The position numbers were made by a program, and so were the translations under genes. The notes beneath the pieces are model-generated. The model did no database searches, was not told where the DNA came from, and worked only from the letters and a program-made list of their open reading frames with translations. Shown here one piece after another: positions 1 through 7,976 of a stretch of DNA of 34,295 nucleotides. The DNA is from Anaerolineales bacterium (lineage in GTDB: Bacteria; Chloroflexota; Anaerolineae; Anaerolineales; Anaerolineaceae): contig JAGVAB010000093.1 in NCBI GenBank assembly GCA_020060485.1, positions 1 through 34,295 of the forward strand, written 5' to 3'. Positions within the stretch are counted from its first letter, which is position 1, and every line of letters starts with the position of its first letter.

Positions 1-105
1 CACCGCACGTTTCTTTTCCTGCCCCGGCCTATGAAGTCTGATCTACAAATCCAATCCGTGCCGGGGGAGGAATCCATTATCATCAGAATTTTGCATCTAC
101 TTTGA
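1..105 (+). CDS. Possible 3' end of a gene cut by the window edge
   Basis: Frame 1 is open from the first base to a TGA at 103-105, giving 34 residues that end in IIIRILHLL. There is no strong internal start with a Shine-Dalgarno sequence, so if real this is the tail of a gene entering from the left. The stretch is too short to assign to a family and could be chance. From 106 to 203 I see nothing recognisable. Confidence 0.22.
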   Translation, partial: HRTFLFLPRPMKSDLQIQSVPGEESIIIRILHLL

Positions 106-203
106 TCTGGATGACCTTCACTGTTTTGGAAAATCGTAAATGTCAAGCTTTCTTGAGAATGCCATGTTCAGCAGTTTTATAACGACTGCCCAGCCAGTCT
201 TGC

Positions 204-232
204 TTGACGGTTATTCATACATAACATACAAT
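204..232 (+). promoter_or_regulatory. Sigma-70-type promoter for the NYN gene
   Basis: A -35 box TTGACG (204-209) and a -10 box TACAAT (227-232) are separated by exactly 17 bp. Transcription would start near 239, giving a leader of about 60 nt. A second TATAAT at 282-287 lies too close to the ribosome binding site (290-295) to be the better choice. Confidence 0.5.
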
Positions 233-301
233 GCATTAAGGATTAATTTTATAGAAATTGATTTACAGGTCGTCTGGTCTGTATAATCAGAGGAGCAATA
301 T

Positions 302-1051
302 ATGAAAACAACACCCGAAGGGGTTGGCGAACGGCGGATCGCCATGTTGATTGACGGGGACAACGCCCAACCTACCTTGATCGAAAATATTTTGGCTGAA
401 ACTGGCAAATATGGACTGGTAACCATTCGCCGCATCTATGGCGATTGGACTACCTCAAATATGAAAGGCTGGAAAGATACACTGCATGCCAATGCTATCC
501 AGCCCATACAACAATTTCGTTACACGATTGGCAAAAATGCCACCGACAGCGCCATGATCATCGATGCCATGGATATTTTATATGAAAGATCGGTGGATGG
601 CTTTTGCCTGGTTTCCAGTGACAGCGACTATACCCGGCTGGCAACCCGTATTCGCGAGAAAGGCATCTTTGTTATGGGAATCGGCAAGAAAACCACACCG
701 CGGGCTTTTGTGAACGCTTGTGAGGTTTTTGTGTATACAGAAAACCTGTTATCCGATGCCGATTTTACCAAACGAGCCAAGCGGCAGAAAGGCAGCAAGG
801 AATCTCCTGACACCCCCAACCCCCTGCCCTTGTTGCAAAAGGCATTTGATCTGGCTGTACAGGATGACGGCTGGGCGTTTTTGGGAGTCATCGGGCAGCA
901 TTTGCGCCAGCTTGACCCCAGTTTCGACCCCCGCACCTATGGATACAAGCAGCTCTCCCTCTTGATCCGTGCGCAAAAAGAGCAATTTGAGGTAAAGGAA
1001 TCACGCCAGCCCAATGGAACCTCGATTATTTCTGTGCGCTTGAAGGATTAG
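302..1051 (+). CDS. NYN (PIN-like) domain protein with C-terminal OST-HTH/LOTUS-like domain
   Basis: The 249-residue protein opens with the NYN signature IAMLIDGDNA (residues 13-22, acidic D18 and D20). Further conserved acidic positions follow: D82 in NATDSAMIIDAMD, and D107/D109 in VSSDSDY. These match the metal-binding acidic cluster of the NYN/LabA/DUF88 branch of PIN-like nucleases, so a divalent-metal RNase role is likely. Residues ~173-245 have the pattern of an OST-HTH/LOTUS RNA-binding domain, the usual partner of NYN. The ATG at 302 is preceded by GAGGAG (290-295) with a 6-nt spacer. The gene stands alone behind its own promoter and is followed by a terminator-like hairpin. The natural RNA target cannot be told from the sequence. 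Confidence 0.88.
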   Translation: MKTTPEGVGERRIAMLIDGDNAQPTLIENILAETGKYGLVTIRRIYGDWTTSNMKGWKDTLHANAIQPIQQFRYTIGKNATDSAMIIDAMDILYERSVDGFCLVSSDSDYTRLATRIREKGIFVMGIGKKTTPRAFVNACEVFVYTENLLSDADFTKRAKRQKGSKESPDTPNPLPLLQKAFDLAVQDDGWAFLGVIGQHLRQLDPSFDPRTYGYKQLSLLIRAQKEQFEVKESRQPNGTSIISVRLKD

Positions 1052-1078
1052 CATCGCATCGTGCGGCTACACGAAATT

Positions 1079-1108
1079 CCGCTGGTCTGAAAAGAGCTGG
1101 CGGTTTTT
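1079..1108 (+). terminator. Intrinsic terminator after the NYN gene
   Basis: CCGCTGGT (1079-1086) can pair with GCTGGCGG through several G-U pairs. The hairpin is followed at once by a run of T (TTTTTATTAT). It lies between the convergent NYN and yhhQ genes and fits a rho-independent terminator for the plus strand. Confidence 0.5.
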
Positions 1109-1121
1109 ATTATCCCTTGCC

Positions 1122-1727
1122 TTATTGCGATTGAGTCCGATCCTGCACCAGATAAATCATGGGCAGGCTGACCAGTGTAACCACGCCTTTGATGATGACA
1201 TTCCCAAAAAATATCTGCCACACGGATGCAGTTGGCATGGTGGCGTAGAATGCCAGGAATGAAAACAACAATGAGTCAACCGGGATACTCAATGTATTTG
1301 ATACCAGCACGCGCATCCATTGGTAGCGGTGGGTTACCTTGTCGACCCAATAGCGATAAGCTTCTGTATCCAGAAACTCAGCCACAATCTCAGCCAGGAT
1401 GCTGGCAAACGTGATTCGCCAAACAGGCGCCAGAACTGCCCCCCAGGCTTGGCTGCTGCCCGCAACAGAATCTGGCGGCAAGAGCGAAATGAACCAGAAA
1501 AACCCGGCCATGAACAAGTTGATGCCCGCTGCGGCGACGATCAAAATGCGAACACCTTTCAGGCCGAGCACTTTATGCGCCAGGTCGCGCAAGGTGAAAG
1601 TGATGGGATAAATAAATGTTCCTGCGTCCAAAGATAAATTAAAAACATTGACGATTTGCAAACTGGCAATATCCGCCAGCATTTGGGCAGCCACATAGCT
1701 GACGCTAACAAGCATTGCAGCAATCAA
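1122..1727 (-). CDS. yhhQ: Queuosine-precursor transporter, VUT/YhhQ family (DUF165)
   Basis: The 201-residue integral membrane protein has about six hydrophobic segments. It shows the family pattern of small polar clusters: NVFNLSLDAGTFIYPITFTLRD near residue 27, then EIVAEFLDTEAYRYWVD, and NTLSIPVDSLLF. YhhQ (QPTR) proteins import queuine, preQ0 or preQ1 for the wobble base queuosine in tRNA. The start at 1727 is a TTG preceded by AAAGGGAA at good spacing; the next ATG (codon 5) is too far from that site. An extended -10 promoter lies just upstream. No preQ1 riboswitch fold was recognised in the short leader. It is convergent with the NYN gene and has no other queuosine genes nearby. Confidence 0.88.
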   Translation of the reverse strand: MIAAMLVSVSYVAAQMLADIASLQIVNVFNLSLDAGTFIYPITFTLRDLAHKVLGLKGVRILIVAAAGINLFMAGFFWFISLLPPDSVAGSSQAWGAVLAPVWRITFASILAEIVAEFLDTEAYRYWVDKVTHRYQWMRVLVSNTLSIPVDSLLFSFLAFYATMPTASVWQIFFGNVIIKGVVTLVSLPMIYLVQDRTQSQ

Positions 1728-1770
1728 AGTATTTCCCTTTCTAAAGCAGAGGATCGTTTAACAGCAAAAG

Positions 1771-1779
1771 ATTATATCA
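1771..1779 (-). promoter_or_regulatory. Extended -10 promoter element for yhhQ
   Basis: On the minus strand TGATATAAT reads TG-N-TATAAT, an extended -10 element. The -35 region 17 bp upstream is poor, as is common for extended -10 promoters. The leader would be about 35-40 nt. Confidence 0.45.
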
Positions 1780-1811
1780 CTTCTGTGTCGGTTTACTTAA
1801 AAAACAAGAAT

Positions 1812-1914
1812 GTCTTTGGGAAAAACCGTAAAGCACGGCAGATGGGGGTGTATTTGGCGCTTCGCGCCAAATACACCCCCATCAAACTCCTTTTTCACAG
1901 CATTTACCAGAGAG
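1812..1914. repeat. Dispersed nested palindrome, copy A
   Basis: The core is a perfect 20-bp stem, 1841-1860 against 1864-1883, with loop TTC. The outer flanks TCTTTGGGAA (from 1813) and TTACCAGAGAG also pair imperfectly, so the whole 103 bp can fold as one nested hairpin. Copy B at 24115-24219 shares the outer arms, the GGCG and CGCC base of the stem and the CCAGAGAG end. The two copies differ in the upper stem while both remain self-complementary. It may be a MITE/REP-like element or a structured RNA or terminator. It sits just downstream of phnE. Confidence 0.8.
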
Positions 1915-1917
1915 TCA

Positions 1918-1951
1918 AGCAAGAGGCAGTCCTTTTGGGATGCCTCTTGCT
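1918..1951 (-). terminator. Hairpin downstream of phnE
   Basis: AGCAAGAGGCA (1918-1928) pairs perfectly with TGCCTCTTGCT (1941-1951) around a 12-nt loop. It starts about 20 bp after the phnE stop. There is no long T tract on either side, so it may protect the mRNA end or act together with the adjacent palindrome rather than terminate alone. Confidence 0.45.
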
Positions 1952-1971
1952 GGGTTATTCTGGTCGGAAAC

Positions 1972-3492
1972 TCAAATGAATTTTGCCCTGATCTCCGCGC
2001 TCACATAATCAAGAATAGCAACGGTAATGGCGATGAACCACACGGCAATGCCGGCAGCCGAGTAATCCAGCAAGCGAATCCATTGCGAAAGAAGGAAGCC
2101 GATACCCCCACCGCCCACAAAGCCAATGATCGTGGACATGCGGATATTGATATCCCAGCGGTAGATCGTAAAAGACACAAATGGCGGGATGATCTGAGGC
2201 ACTACGGCATACATGACGACTTGCAGCCAGTTGGCGCCAGTCGCCTGAACAGCTTCAATTGGCCCAGGGTCTATCGACTCTATCGATTCCGAATACAATT
2301 TGGCTAGGGAGGCAATGGAATGCAAAGTCAGCGCCAGAATACCAGCAAATGGCCCAAGGCCAACCACAATGACGGCTATGATCGCCCAGATCAGCGGTTC
2401 AATCGATCTGATGATATTCATCAGCGTTCGTGCCAGATAGTAAATGACGATGGTTATGGGAGAAGCTGACATCAAATTGCGGGCCGCCAAAAAACTGATC
2501 GGCAAGGCCAATATAATGCCAAAAAAGGTTGCCATCATGCCGATAAAGATAGTTTCAACTATTTTTTCAATGGTCAATTTCAGTTCAGAGCTAAATTCCG
2601 GCGCTCCGATCGAGGCAATTTGCCGTCCTTGAATTTCCCAGACAAATGGGCCTTCTCCTGAGCTGGGTGGGAGAAGGCGATACGGCATGATAATGTCGAT
2701 CGCAAATTCACCATTTTCATCAGTTGTCGTTTTAATGTATTGTCCTCCCTGACGTTGACGGAACTCATTCCCGATTGGGTCTTTCCACCAGATATCCGTT
2801 TCAGTATCCGGGGCAAAATTAACACCCTTTAATGAAAATGTCGTGCCTTCCACCCCGCCTTGCACGCTGGAATCACCGCATGTAGGAGAGATTAATATAT
2901 AAGGGTCATGTTTTAATGGGGTTGTCTCTGGAAAAGCTTCATCGTCACAGGGAGACATGATCTTGCCTTTTCCCACGAGCAATGTCTCCGGATAATTAAT
3001 AGCGCGGCTCCATGGCCAAAGAACCCGCGTCAAGGCAGGCACGGCATTACCAGCCTGGCTGGTCACCGCCTGGATATTAATGCCGCCAATCTGCCAGCCA
3101 ATGGCGAAGAATACAATTAAGAGGAAAAATACAACGCCCGAGGACCCGCCGCCAGGTCTGGCAGAAAGATATGCATCCAGGATGATCCAGAGATACAAAA
3201 TGACAACCAAAACCGAAACCCAAAGCATCAAGGGCTGCAAACGAAAAGCCTTGGGGATGATATCAGCCCAGGTATTATCGCGCGGTGCAGCAAGCCGGAA
3301 CCGCCAAACCATTATTCCAAAAATACTGACGAAACTAAAAAAGAGGATGAGGCCTTTGCGGTACGAGCGCGCAAGAAACTGCCCCAGGCCTGGAAGAATG
3401 GCCGACAAAACCGCCGCTACAATTGGCGGAACAAGGCTTGGCTTTTTCTCGATAAACTGATCACGAGGATCTTTTTTTTGTCTTCTTTTCAT
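1972..3492 (-). CDS. phnE: PhnE-type ABC transporter permease with large N-terminal extension
   Basis: The C-terminal ~200 residues (from about 305) are a binding-protein-dependent permease domain of the PhnE family. An EAA-like loop, IEAVQATGANWLQVVMYAVVP, would contact the ATPase. Family members are usually 260-290 residues; this one has 506. The extra part holds about four hydrophobic helices (roughly 20-38, 47-65, 88-107, 118-135). A soluble extracytoplasmic segment (~140-300) follows, with an Ig/IPT-like look (TTFSLKGVNFAPDTETDIWW and TTTDENGEFAIDI). The ATG at 3492 overlaps the phnC stop as ATGA, so translation is probably coupled. It is the last gene of phnD-phnC-phnE. The substrate is inferred from the family only: phosphonate, phosphite or a related phosphorus compound. 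Confidence 0.9.
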   Translation of the reverse strand: MKRRQKKDPRDQFIEKKPSLVPPIVAAVLSAILPGLGQFLARSYRKGLILFFSFVSIFGIMVWRFRLAAPRDNTWADIIPKAFRLQPLMLWVSVLVVILYLWIILDAYLSARPGGGSSGVVFFLLIVFFAIGWQIGGINIQAVTSQAGNAVPALTRVLWPWSRAINYPETLLVGKGKIMSPCDDEAFPETTPLKHDPYILISPTCGDSSVQGGVEGTTFSLKGVNFAPDTETDIWWKDPIGNEFRQRQGGQYIKTTTDENGEFAIDIIMPYRLLPPSSGEGPFVWEIQGRQIASIGAPEFSSELKLTIEKIVETIFIGMMATFFGIILALPISFLAARNLMSASPITIVIYYLARTLMNIIRSIEPLIWAIIAVIVVGLGPFAGILALTLHSIASLAKLYSESIESIDPGPIEAVQATGANWLQVVMYAVVPQIIPPFVSFTIYRWDINIRMSTIIGFVGGGGIGFLLSQWIRLLDYSAAGIAVWFIAITVAILDYVSAEIRAKFI

Positions 3493-4295
3493 TCCACACC
3501 TCGCTTGGTAATCGTACCTTCCAATCCCCCACCATCAGTGATCCGGGAGGCTTCTTCTCCGTAAATATTCTTAAATTCTTCATCAGACATTCGCTGAATG
3601 TCTTGCTTCGTTCCCTGGTAAACAATATGCCCGCCGCGAAGGCCTAAAACCGAGGTGCAATAGCGTTGTACCAGATCCAGATAGTGCAAGCTGCAAAGCA
3701 CAGTGAGTCCATCATCGCGATTGATCCTTTCCAGATACTCCAGAATGGAGTGCGCAAGTACCGGGTCAAGACTGGCAACCGGTTCATCTGCAAGGATCAT
3801 TTTCGGGTCCTGCATCAAGGCCCGCGCCACCCCGACCCGTTGTTGCTGACCGCCGCTTAATTCCCGGGCGAGTTTGTGGGCCTGGTCTCGGATACCGAGC
3901 CTATCCAGCGACGCCCATGCCTTTTCTTGATCTTCTTTTGAGAACCGGTGCACAACCGAACTCCAGGTAGGTGCATATCCGAGTCTGCCGGTCATGACAT
4001 TGGTGTAAACAGTTGATCGTTTGACCAAATTAAAGTGCTGAAATACCATCCCGATCTGGCGGCGCGCCTTGCGCAGCTCTGCTCCATCCAGCTTGGCCAG
4101 GTCAACGCCATCCCAAAGTATCTCACCTTCGGTGGGATCGATCAGGCGGTTGATGCAGCGTAATAAAGTCGACTTTCCGGAACCACTCAACCCAATGATG
4201 ACTAAAAACTCACCATCGGGAACCGTAAAGCTGACATCTTCCAATGCAACTGTGCCATCGTCATAAACCTTGGTGAGGTGTCGAATTTCGAGCAT
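3489..4295 (-). CDS. phnC: Phosphonate-type ABC transporter ATP-binding protein
   Basis: This is a complete ABC ATPase: Walker A GLSGSGKST, signature LSGGQQQRVGVARAL, Walker B MILADEPVASLDP and a switch histidine in CSLHYLDL. The stretch QIGMVFQHFNLVKRSTVYTNVMTGRLG is typical of PhnC. The chosen ATG at 4295 (MLEIRHLTKVYDDG) has GGAG nine bases upstream. An in-frame ATG at 4316 would add seven residues but has no ribosome binding site. The product powers import through PhnE with cargo from PhnD. Its stop overlaps the phnE start by four bases. Confidence 0.93.
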   Translation of the reverse strand: MLEIRHLTKVYDDGTVALEDVSFTVPDGEFLVIIGLSGSGKSTLLRCINRLIDPTEGEILWDGVDLAKLDGAELRKARRQIGMVFQHFNLVKRSTVYTNVMTGRLGYAPTWSSVVHRFSKEDQEKAWASLDRLGIRDQAHKLARELSGGQQQRVGVARALMQDPKMILADEPVASLDPVLAHSILEYLERINRDDGLTVLCSLHYLDLVQRYCTSVLGLRGGHIVYQGTKQDIQRMSDEEFKNIYGEEASRITDGGGLEGTITKRGVE

Positions 4296-4361
4296 AGCAT
4301 TTATCTCCGCATCCATCTTTCAAAATGATGGTCTTAAACCCCAATTATTTTGATACGCAGA

Positions 4362-4396
4362 AAGCAGGGGGCGGGCAGGACGCCCACCCCCTGCTT
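4362..4396 (-). promoter_or_regulatory. Intercistronic hairpin between phnD and phnC
   Basis: AGCAGGGGG (4363-4371) pairs with CCCCCTGCT (4387-4395), with an inner GGGC/GCCC stem and one mismatch. It lies directly after the binding-protein gene and before the ATPase gene, with no T run. This is the usual place for a stem-loop that stabilises upstream mRNA or attenuates readthrough, so that more binding protein than ATPase is made. A second binding-protein gene in the window (stop 12747) has the same arrangement. Confidence 0.6.
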
Positions 4397-4426
4397 CTGA
4401 GGTCTTACCTTGATTACAACGGTGTA

Positions 4427-5431
4427 TTACCTTACAAAGGCCGCAGGGTCAACGCCGGCAGCATCCAGAACCTGGCGGAAAATGTCATAGAAGGAATCGT
4501 CCTTCTCTACCAGCTCTGACCATTGATAGGCGGTATTCAGTGCTTCCTTACCTTCCTCGGTTTCAGGCAAGGCCATCAAAGCAGCATTGATCTTGTCGCG
4601 AAGTTCGCGAGGAACAGTGGGGTTGTACTGCACGCCGTCGTTGGGGATGTCAATCGAGATTTCGATGACTTTGATCACATCCATGACATCCGGATAATCG
4701 CCTTCCACGCGGGTGCGGGCATCCACATAGGAAGAACCGGCATCGCAATCGCCATTGTATACACCGGCAATGGCTGCATCATGCGAACCGGCATCCACAA
4801 GCTGGGCCAGGTCGACATCAGGATCAAGACCGGCGGCTTTCAAGGTGATGCTGGGAATGATCCAGCCGCTGGTGCTCAACGGGTCAGGACGGCAGAAAGT
4901 CTTGCCTTTCAGATCGGCGATCGTCTCAATGCCGCTGTCTGTGCGCACAAAGATCTGCCCGTTGTAGGTGGCAGCGCCATTGCGCACCGATACCAACTCG
5001 GCTTCTGCTCCACCACGCTCGGCTGCCAGAATGTAGGCAAAAGTAGCCAGCGAGGACATGTGCGCCTTGGGCGGTGTAGCCGACAAAGCCTCGATCACAC
5101 CGGCGTATTCCGTCGCTACAAACGGCTCAATTACGAGGCCAGTAGCATCATAAACAAGCCGGGCAACTTCGTTGAAGCCAGCCACGACACGTTCGGTGTC
5201 TCCAGACGGGACAACTGCCCAGATCAGGGGGTTTTCTTCGGTTCCCAACTCGGGTGCGGGAACTTCGGTTGGCGCGGGCGGTTCAGTAGGCGCAGGCGGT
5301 TTGGTCGGTTCTGGCGCAGCAGGCTCTACCGGCGCAGGTTCTGGTGCTGGTGCAGGCGTGCAAGCGCCCAGCAGCATGGCGCTGACAACAAACAACGCCA
5401 CAACAAAGGTTAAAACACGTGATTTGGACAT
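4427..5431 (-). CDS. phnD: PhnD-type periplasmic/lipoprotein substrate-binding protein
   Basis: The 334-residue lipoprotein has a signal peptide ending in the lipobox L-L-G-A-C24, followed by a Pro/Ala/Glu tether to about residue 60. The mature part is a PhnD/SsuA-like binding fold, with markers such as LIWAVVPSGDTERVVAGFNE, the LADLKGKTFC segment and DGVQYNPTVP near the end. It should capture the cargo and hand it to PhnE/PhnC. The ATG at 5431 has AGGAGGAG upstream. No C-P lyase, phosphonatase or phosphite dehydrogenase gene is nearby, so the exact phosphorus compound is open. Confidence 0.9.
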   Translation of the reverse strand: MSKSRVLTFVVALFVVSAMLLGACTPAPAPEPAPVEPAAPEPTKPPAPTEPPAPTEVPAPELGTEENPLIWAVVPSGDTERVVAGFNEVARLVYDATGLVIEPFVATEYAGVIEALSATPPKAHMSSLATFAYILAAERGGAEAELVSVRNGAATYNGQIFVRTDSGIETIADLKGKTFCRPDPLSTSGWIIPSITLKAAGLDPDVDLAQLVDAGSHDAAIAGVYNGDCDAGSSYVDARTRVEGDYPDVMDVIKVIEISIDIPNDGVQYNPTVPRELRDKINAALMALPETEEGKEALNTAYQWSELVEKDDSFYDIFRQVLDAAGVDPAAFVR

Positions 5432-5473
5432 TTACTCTCCTCCTGTATAGGATATAAGTGGAACATTGTTAAC

Positions 5474-5502
5474 AGTATATAGCAGTTATAAAAATGATTC
5501 AA
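5474..5502 (-). promoter_or_regulatory. Promoter of the phnDCE operon
   Basis: On the minus strand TTGAAT (5497-5502) and TATACT (5474-5479) are separated by 17 bp. Transcription would start near 5467, about 35 nt before the phnD ATG. No clear pho box was recognised. Confidence 0.6.
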
Positions 5503-5601
5503 GTTATTTTACGTCAACAAAAGATTAAACTTTGGTAAGCAGGAACCATTGTCCTTCCTTTGGATTTCCGGAAAACTTAACGTTTTTATGCTTTTTGGTA
5601 A

Positions 5602-6768
5602 CTACTTGGGATTACTTTCCAACACGGTGGCCCCATCAACCGGCTGGCAAACATACAAACGCGCTTCCAATCCTGTTCTGTTCCGATAGTCCTCAGAAAC
5701 ATTCCTGGTAAATTCAGCCACGTTTGCGCTCTCGACAAGAGCAACGCCACAGCCGCCAAAACCTGCGCCCGTCATCCGCGCCCCGTAACATTCCGGCCTG
5801 TTGCGGGCCGACAACGCAATCGCATCCAGCGCTTCACAGGACACCTCAAAATCAACAGCAAGGCTCAAATGGCTCTCATTCATCAGTCCGCCTAGCGCAG
5901 GCGCATCATTCAACCTCATCGCCCCGGCGGCCATCACTGTCCGGTCGTTCTCACTAATGATATGTCTGGCTCGTTTTTGGATGAGAAGAGGCATCTCCGA
6001 AGATTTTGACAGGAATACATCCATGGAAACATCCCGCAGGGCTGGAACGCCAAAGAATGCGGCGGCTTGCTCACACTGCTGCCTGCGTTCGTTGTATGCG
6101 GAATCAACGAGGCCTCTGCGGGTGCCAGTATCCAGAACCACGACGACAGTCCCTTTTGGCAAAGGTACGGCTTCAAATTGGAGCGAGCGGCAATCGATCA
6201 ACAAAGCATGCCCGCTAATCCCTGCCGCGGAAATCAGCTGATCCATGATGCCGCAATTAACACCGACCCACTCAATTTCTGCACGTTGGGCAATTCTTGC
6301 CATTTCGATGGGCAGCCATTCAATACCTGATGCTTCGCAAAATGCTCTGGCCACGGCCAGTTCCACTGCTGCCGAGGAGGATAAGCCGGCACCAATGGGA
6401 ATGTCCCCTGTCGCAACGCCATCCCAACCTTGCAGAAGGTATCCTTGATCGGTCATCGCCCAGGCAATGCCCCGGAAATATTCAGACCAATGCCCATTTT
6501 CGGTGTGGGCAGGACAGGATGAATCAAATGTGGTTTGCTCATCGAGATCCAACGAAAAAACGCGGAGCAAGCTATCCGAACGGGGAGACAGTGCGATCCA
6601 GAAGAACCGGTCAATGGCCATGGGAAGCACAAAGCCATCATTATAATCTGTGTGCTCGCCAATGATGTTCACCCTGCCTGGTGCCCGCACGATGATCTCC
6701 GGCTCGATTCCATACAGCTCGAAGAATTTTTGTTTTAATGCCTTTTGAATATTTTGTGAACTCTCCAT
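5602..6768 (-). CDS. galK: Galactokinase
   Basis: The 388-residue GHMP-family kinase phosphorylates galactose to galactose 1-phosphate with ATP. It carries the galactokinase signature GRVNIIGEHTDYNDGF (31-46), the GHMP ATP loop PIGAGLSSSAAVELA, the catalytic-Asp segment NCGIMDQ and the C-terminal GARMTGAGFGGCGVALV. Length is normal for the family. The ATG at 6768 follows AGAGGA at good spacing. It lies 35 bp after galT and is the last gene of the galactoside block. No galE or galM is present in the window. Confidence 0.96.
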   Translation of the reverse strand: MESSQNIQKALKQKFFELYGIEPEIIVRAPGRVNIIGEHTDYNDGFVLPMAIDRFFWIALSPRSDSLLRVFSLDLDEQTTFDSSCPAHTENGHWSEYFRGIAWAMTDQGYLLQGWDGVATGDIPIGAGLSSSAAVELAVARAFCEASGIEWLPIEMARIAQRAEIEWVGVNCGIMDQLISAAGISGHALLIDCRSLQFEAVPLPKGTVVVVLDTGTRRGLVDSAYNERRQQCEQAAAFFGVPALRDVSMDVFLSKSSEMPLLIQKRARHIISENDRTVMAAGAMRLNDAPALGGLMNESHLSLAVDFEVSCEALDAIALSARNRPECYGARMTGAGFGGCGVALVESANVAEFTRNVSEDYRNRTGLEARLYVCQPVDGATVLESNPK

Positions 6769-6803
6769 GAAATCCTCTCAGGCCAAACCGTTCAAGTGGC
6801 AAA

Positions 6804-7865
6804 TTACGCCATTTCTGATTCAGGCAACTGGCGGTAATGCGTTGTGGACATCAAACGAAGACGCTCTGCCGCCTGCTCGGCGGTGATATCTCTTTGCGCC
6901 TCAGCCATCATCTCATAGCCAACCATGAACTTCTTCACTGTCGCCGATCTCAACAGTGGAGGATAGTAGTGAGCATGAAGCTGCCAATGGGCTGCGATTC
7001 CTGTTCCTGGCGCTCCATGCCAACCCATGGAATATGGAAACGAGGTTTCAAACAGATTATCGTATTTCACCAACAGGTTTTTCATGATGGCAGCCAGAGC
7101 AAGGGTCTGCCTGTGATTAAGATCTGTCAGTCGCAATACATGCGTTTTTGGCAGCAACAAAGTCTCAAAAGGCCACACTGCCCAAAAAGGGACTACCACA
7201 GCCCAGTCTTCATTTTCGAGAATGACTCGTTCGTTTAACTTGAGTTCCTCTCCTAAATAATCCAGAAGCAATGGTCTGTGGCAGGTATCATAATATGCCT
7301 TCTGGTTCAAGTCTTCGGCAAAAGGCTGATTGGGAAGCGTATCCAAAGCCCAAATTTGGCCATGCGGATGCGGGTTGGAACACCCCATCACGTGCCCCTT
7401 GTTTTCAAATATTTGCACCCACTGGTAATCCTGGGACAATTCTGTCAATTGGGACTGCCACGCTTCAATCACCAGGATGATATCTTCTGTTTCCATCTCA
7501 GCCATTGTTAAATCATGGCGCGGAGAGAAACACACCACCCTGCATGTGCCCCTTACTACTTCTGTTTTTAGCAGCGGTTTGACAGGCGGACTGCTGATGT
7601 CCTGTAAGGTATCTGGCAAAAGGGCCGCAAAATCATTGGTAAAGACAAATGTATGTTGGTAAGCAGGGTTGGCTACTTCCCCTGCCCGCTGATTGCCCGG
7701 GCAAAGATAACAACCGGGATCGTAAGGCTCGCGAACATCGCCAATGGTTTTTTCCACCTGTCCCAGCCATGGGCGTTTGGTGCGGTGAGGAGAAACCAGT
7801 ACCCATTCATCTGTCAGGGGATTGTGTCGCCGATGAGGAAACAGGTTCCCGTCCGAGGATTGCAT
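6804..7865 (-). CDS. galT: Galactose-1-phosphate uridylyltransferase
   Basis: The 353-residue HIT-superfamily enzyme exchanges UMP between UDP-glucose and galactose 1-phosphate in the Leloir pathway. It shows the zinc pair C52-x2-C55 and the active-site motif H166-P-H168-G-Q, whose second histidine is the expected uridylylated nucleophile. The C-terminal part [21 protein letters not shown] completes the family pattern. The ATG at 7865 is preceded by AAAGGGA. It lies between the unknown GT-B-like gene and galK, in the same direction, and is probably co-transcribed with galK. Confidence 0.96.
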   Translation of the reverse strand: MQSSDGNLFPHRRHNPLTDEWVLVSPHRTKRPWLGQVEKTIGDVREPYDPGCYLCPGNQRAGEVANPAYQHTFVFTNDFAALLPDTLQDISSPPVKPLLKTEVVRGTCRVVCFSPRHDLTMAEMETEDIILVIEAWQSQLTELSQDYQWVQIFENKGHVMGCSNPHPHGQIWALDTLPNQPFAEDLNQKAYYDTCHRPLLLDYLGEELKLNERVILENEDWAVVVPFWAVWPFETLLLPKTHVLRLTDLNHRQTLALAAIMKNLLVKYDNLFETSFPYSMGWHGAPGTGIAAHWQLHAHYYPPLLRSATVKKFMVGYEMMAEAQRDITAEQAAERLRLMSTTHYRQLPESEMA

Positions 7866-7976
7866 TTTTTCCCTTTCAACTATTCAATTTTGGCCGCGAG
7901 GATAGGTCAACGCGCAATTCCGGGTCGCTATCTTTACGGGACAAACCTGCTCCGGTTGTCAATGTAGCCGAACCTA

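Noticed and set aside
1728..1811. preQ1 riboswitch upstream of yhhQ
   Set aside because: No C-rich pseudoknot pattern or A-rich tail of the known preQ1 classes was seen in the short leader.
1812..1914. CRISPR-like repeat
   Set aside because: Only two distant copies exist, with no spacers and no cas genes; the unit is a nested palindrome.
4523..5413. 296-residue plus-strand frame opposite phnD
   Set aside because: The C-terminal half is low-complexity Arg/Trp-rich sequence mirrored from the phnD tether. PhnD on the minus strand has a lipobox and ribosome binding site.
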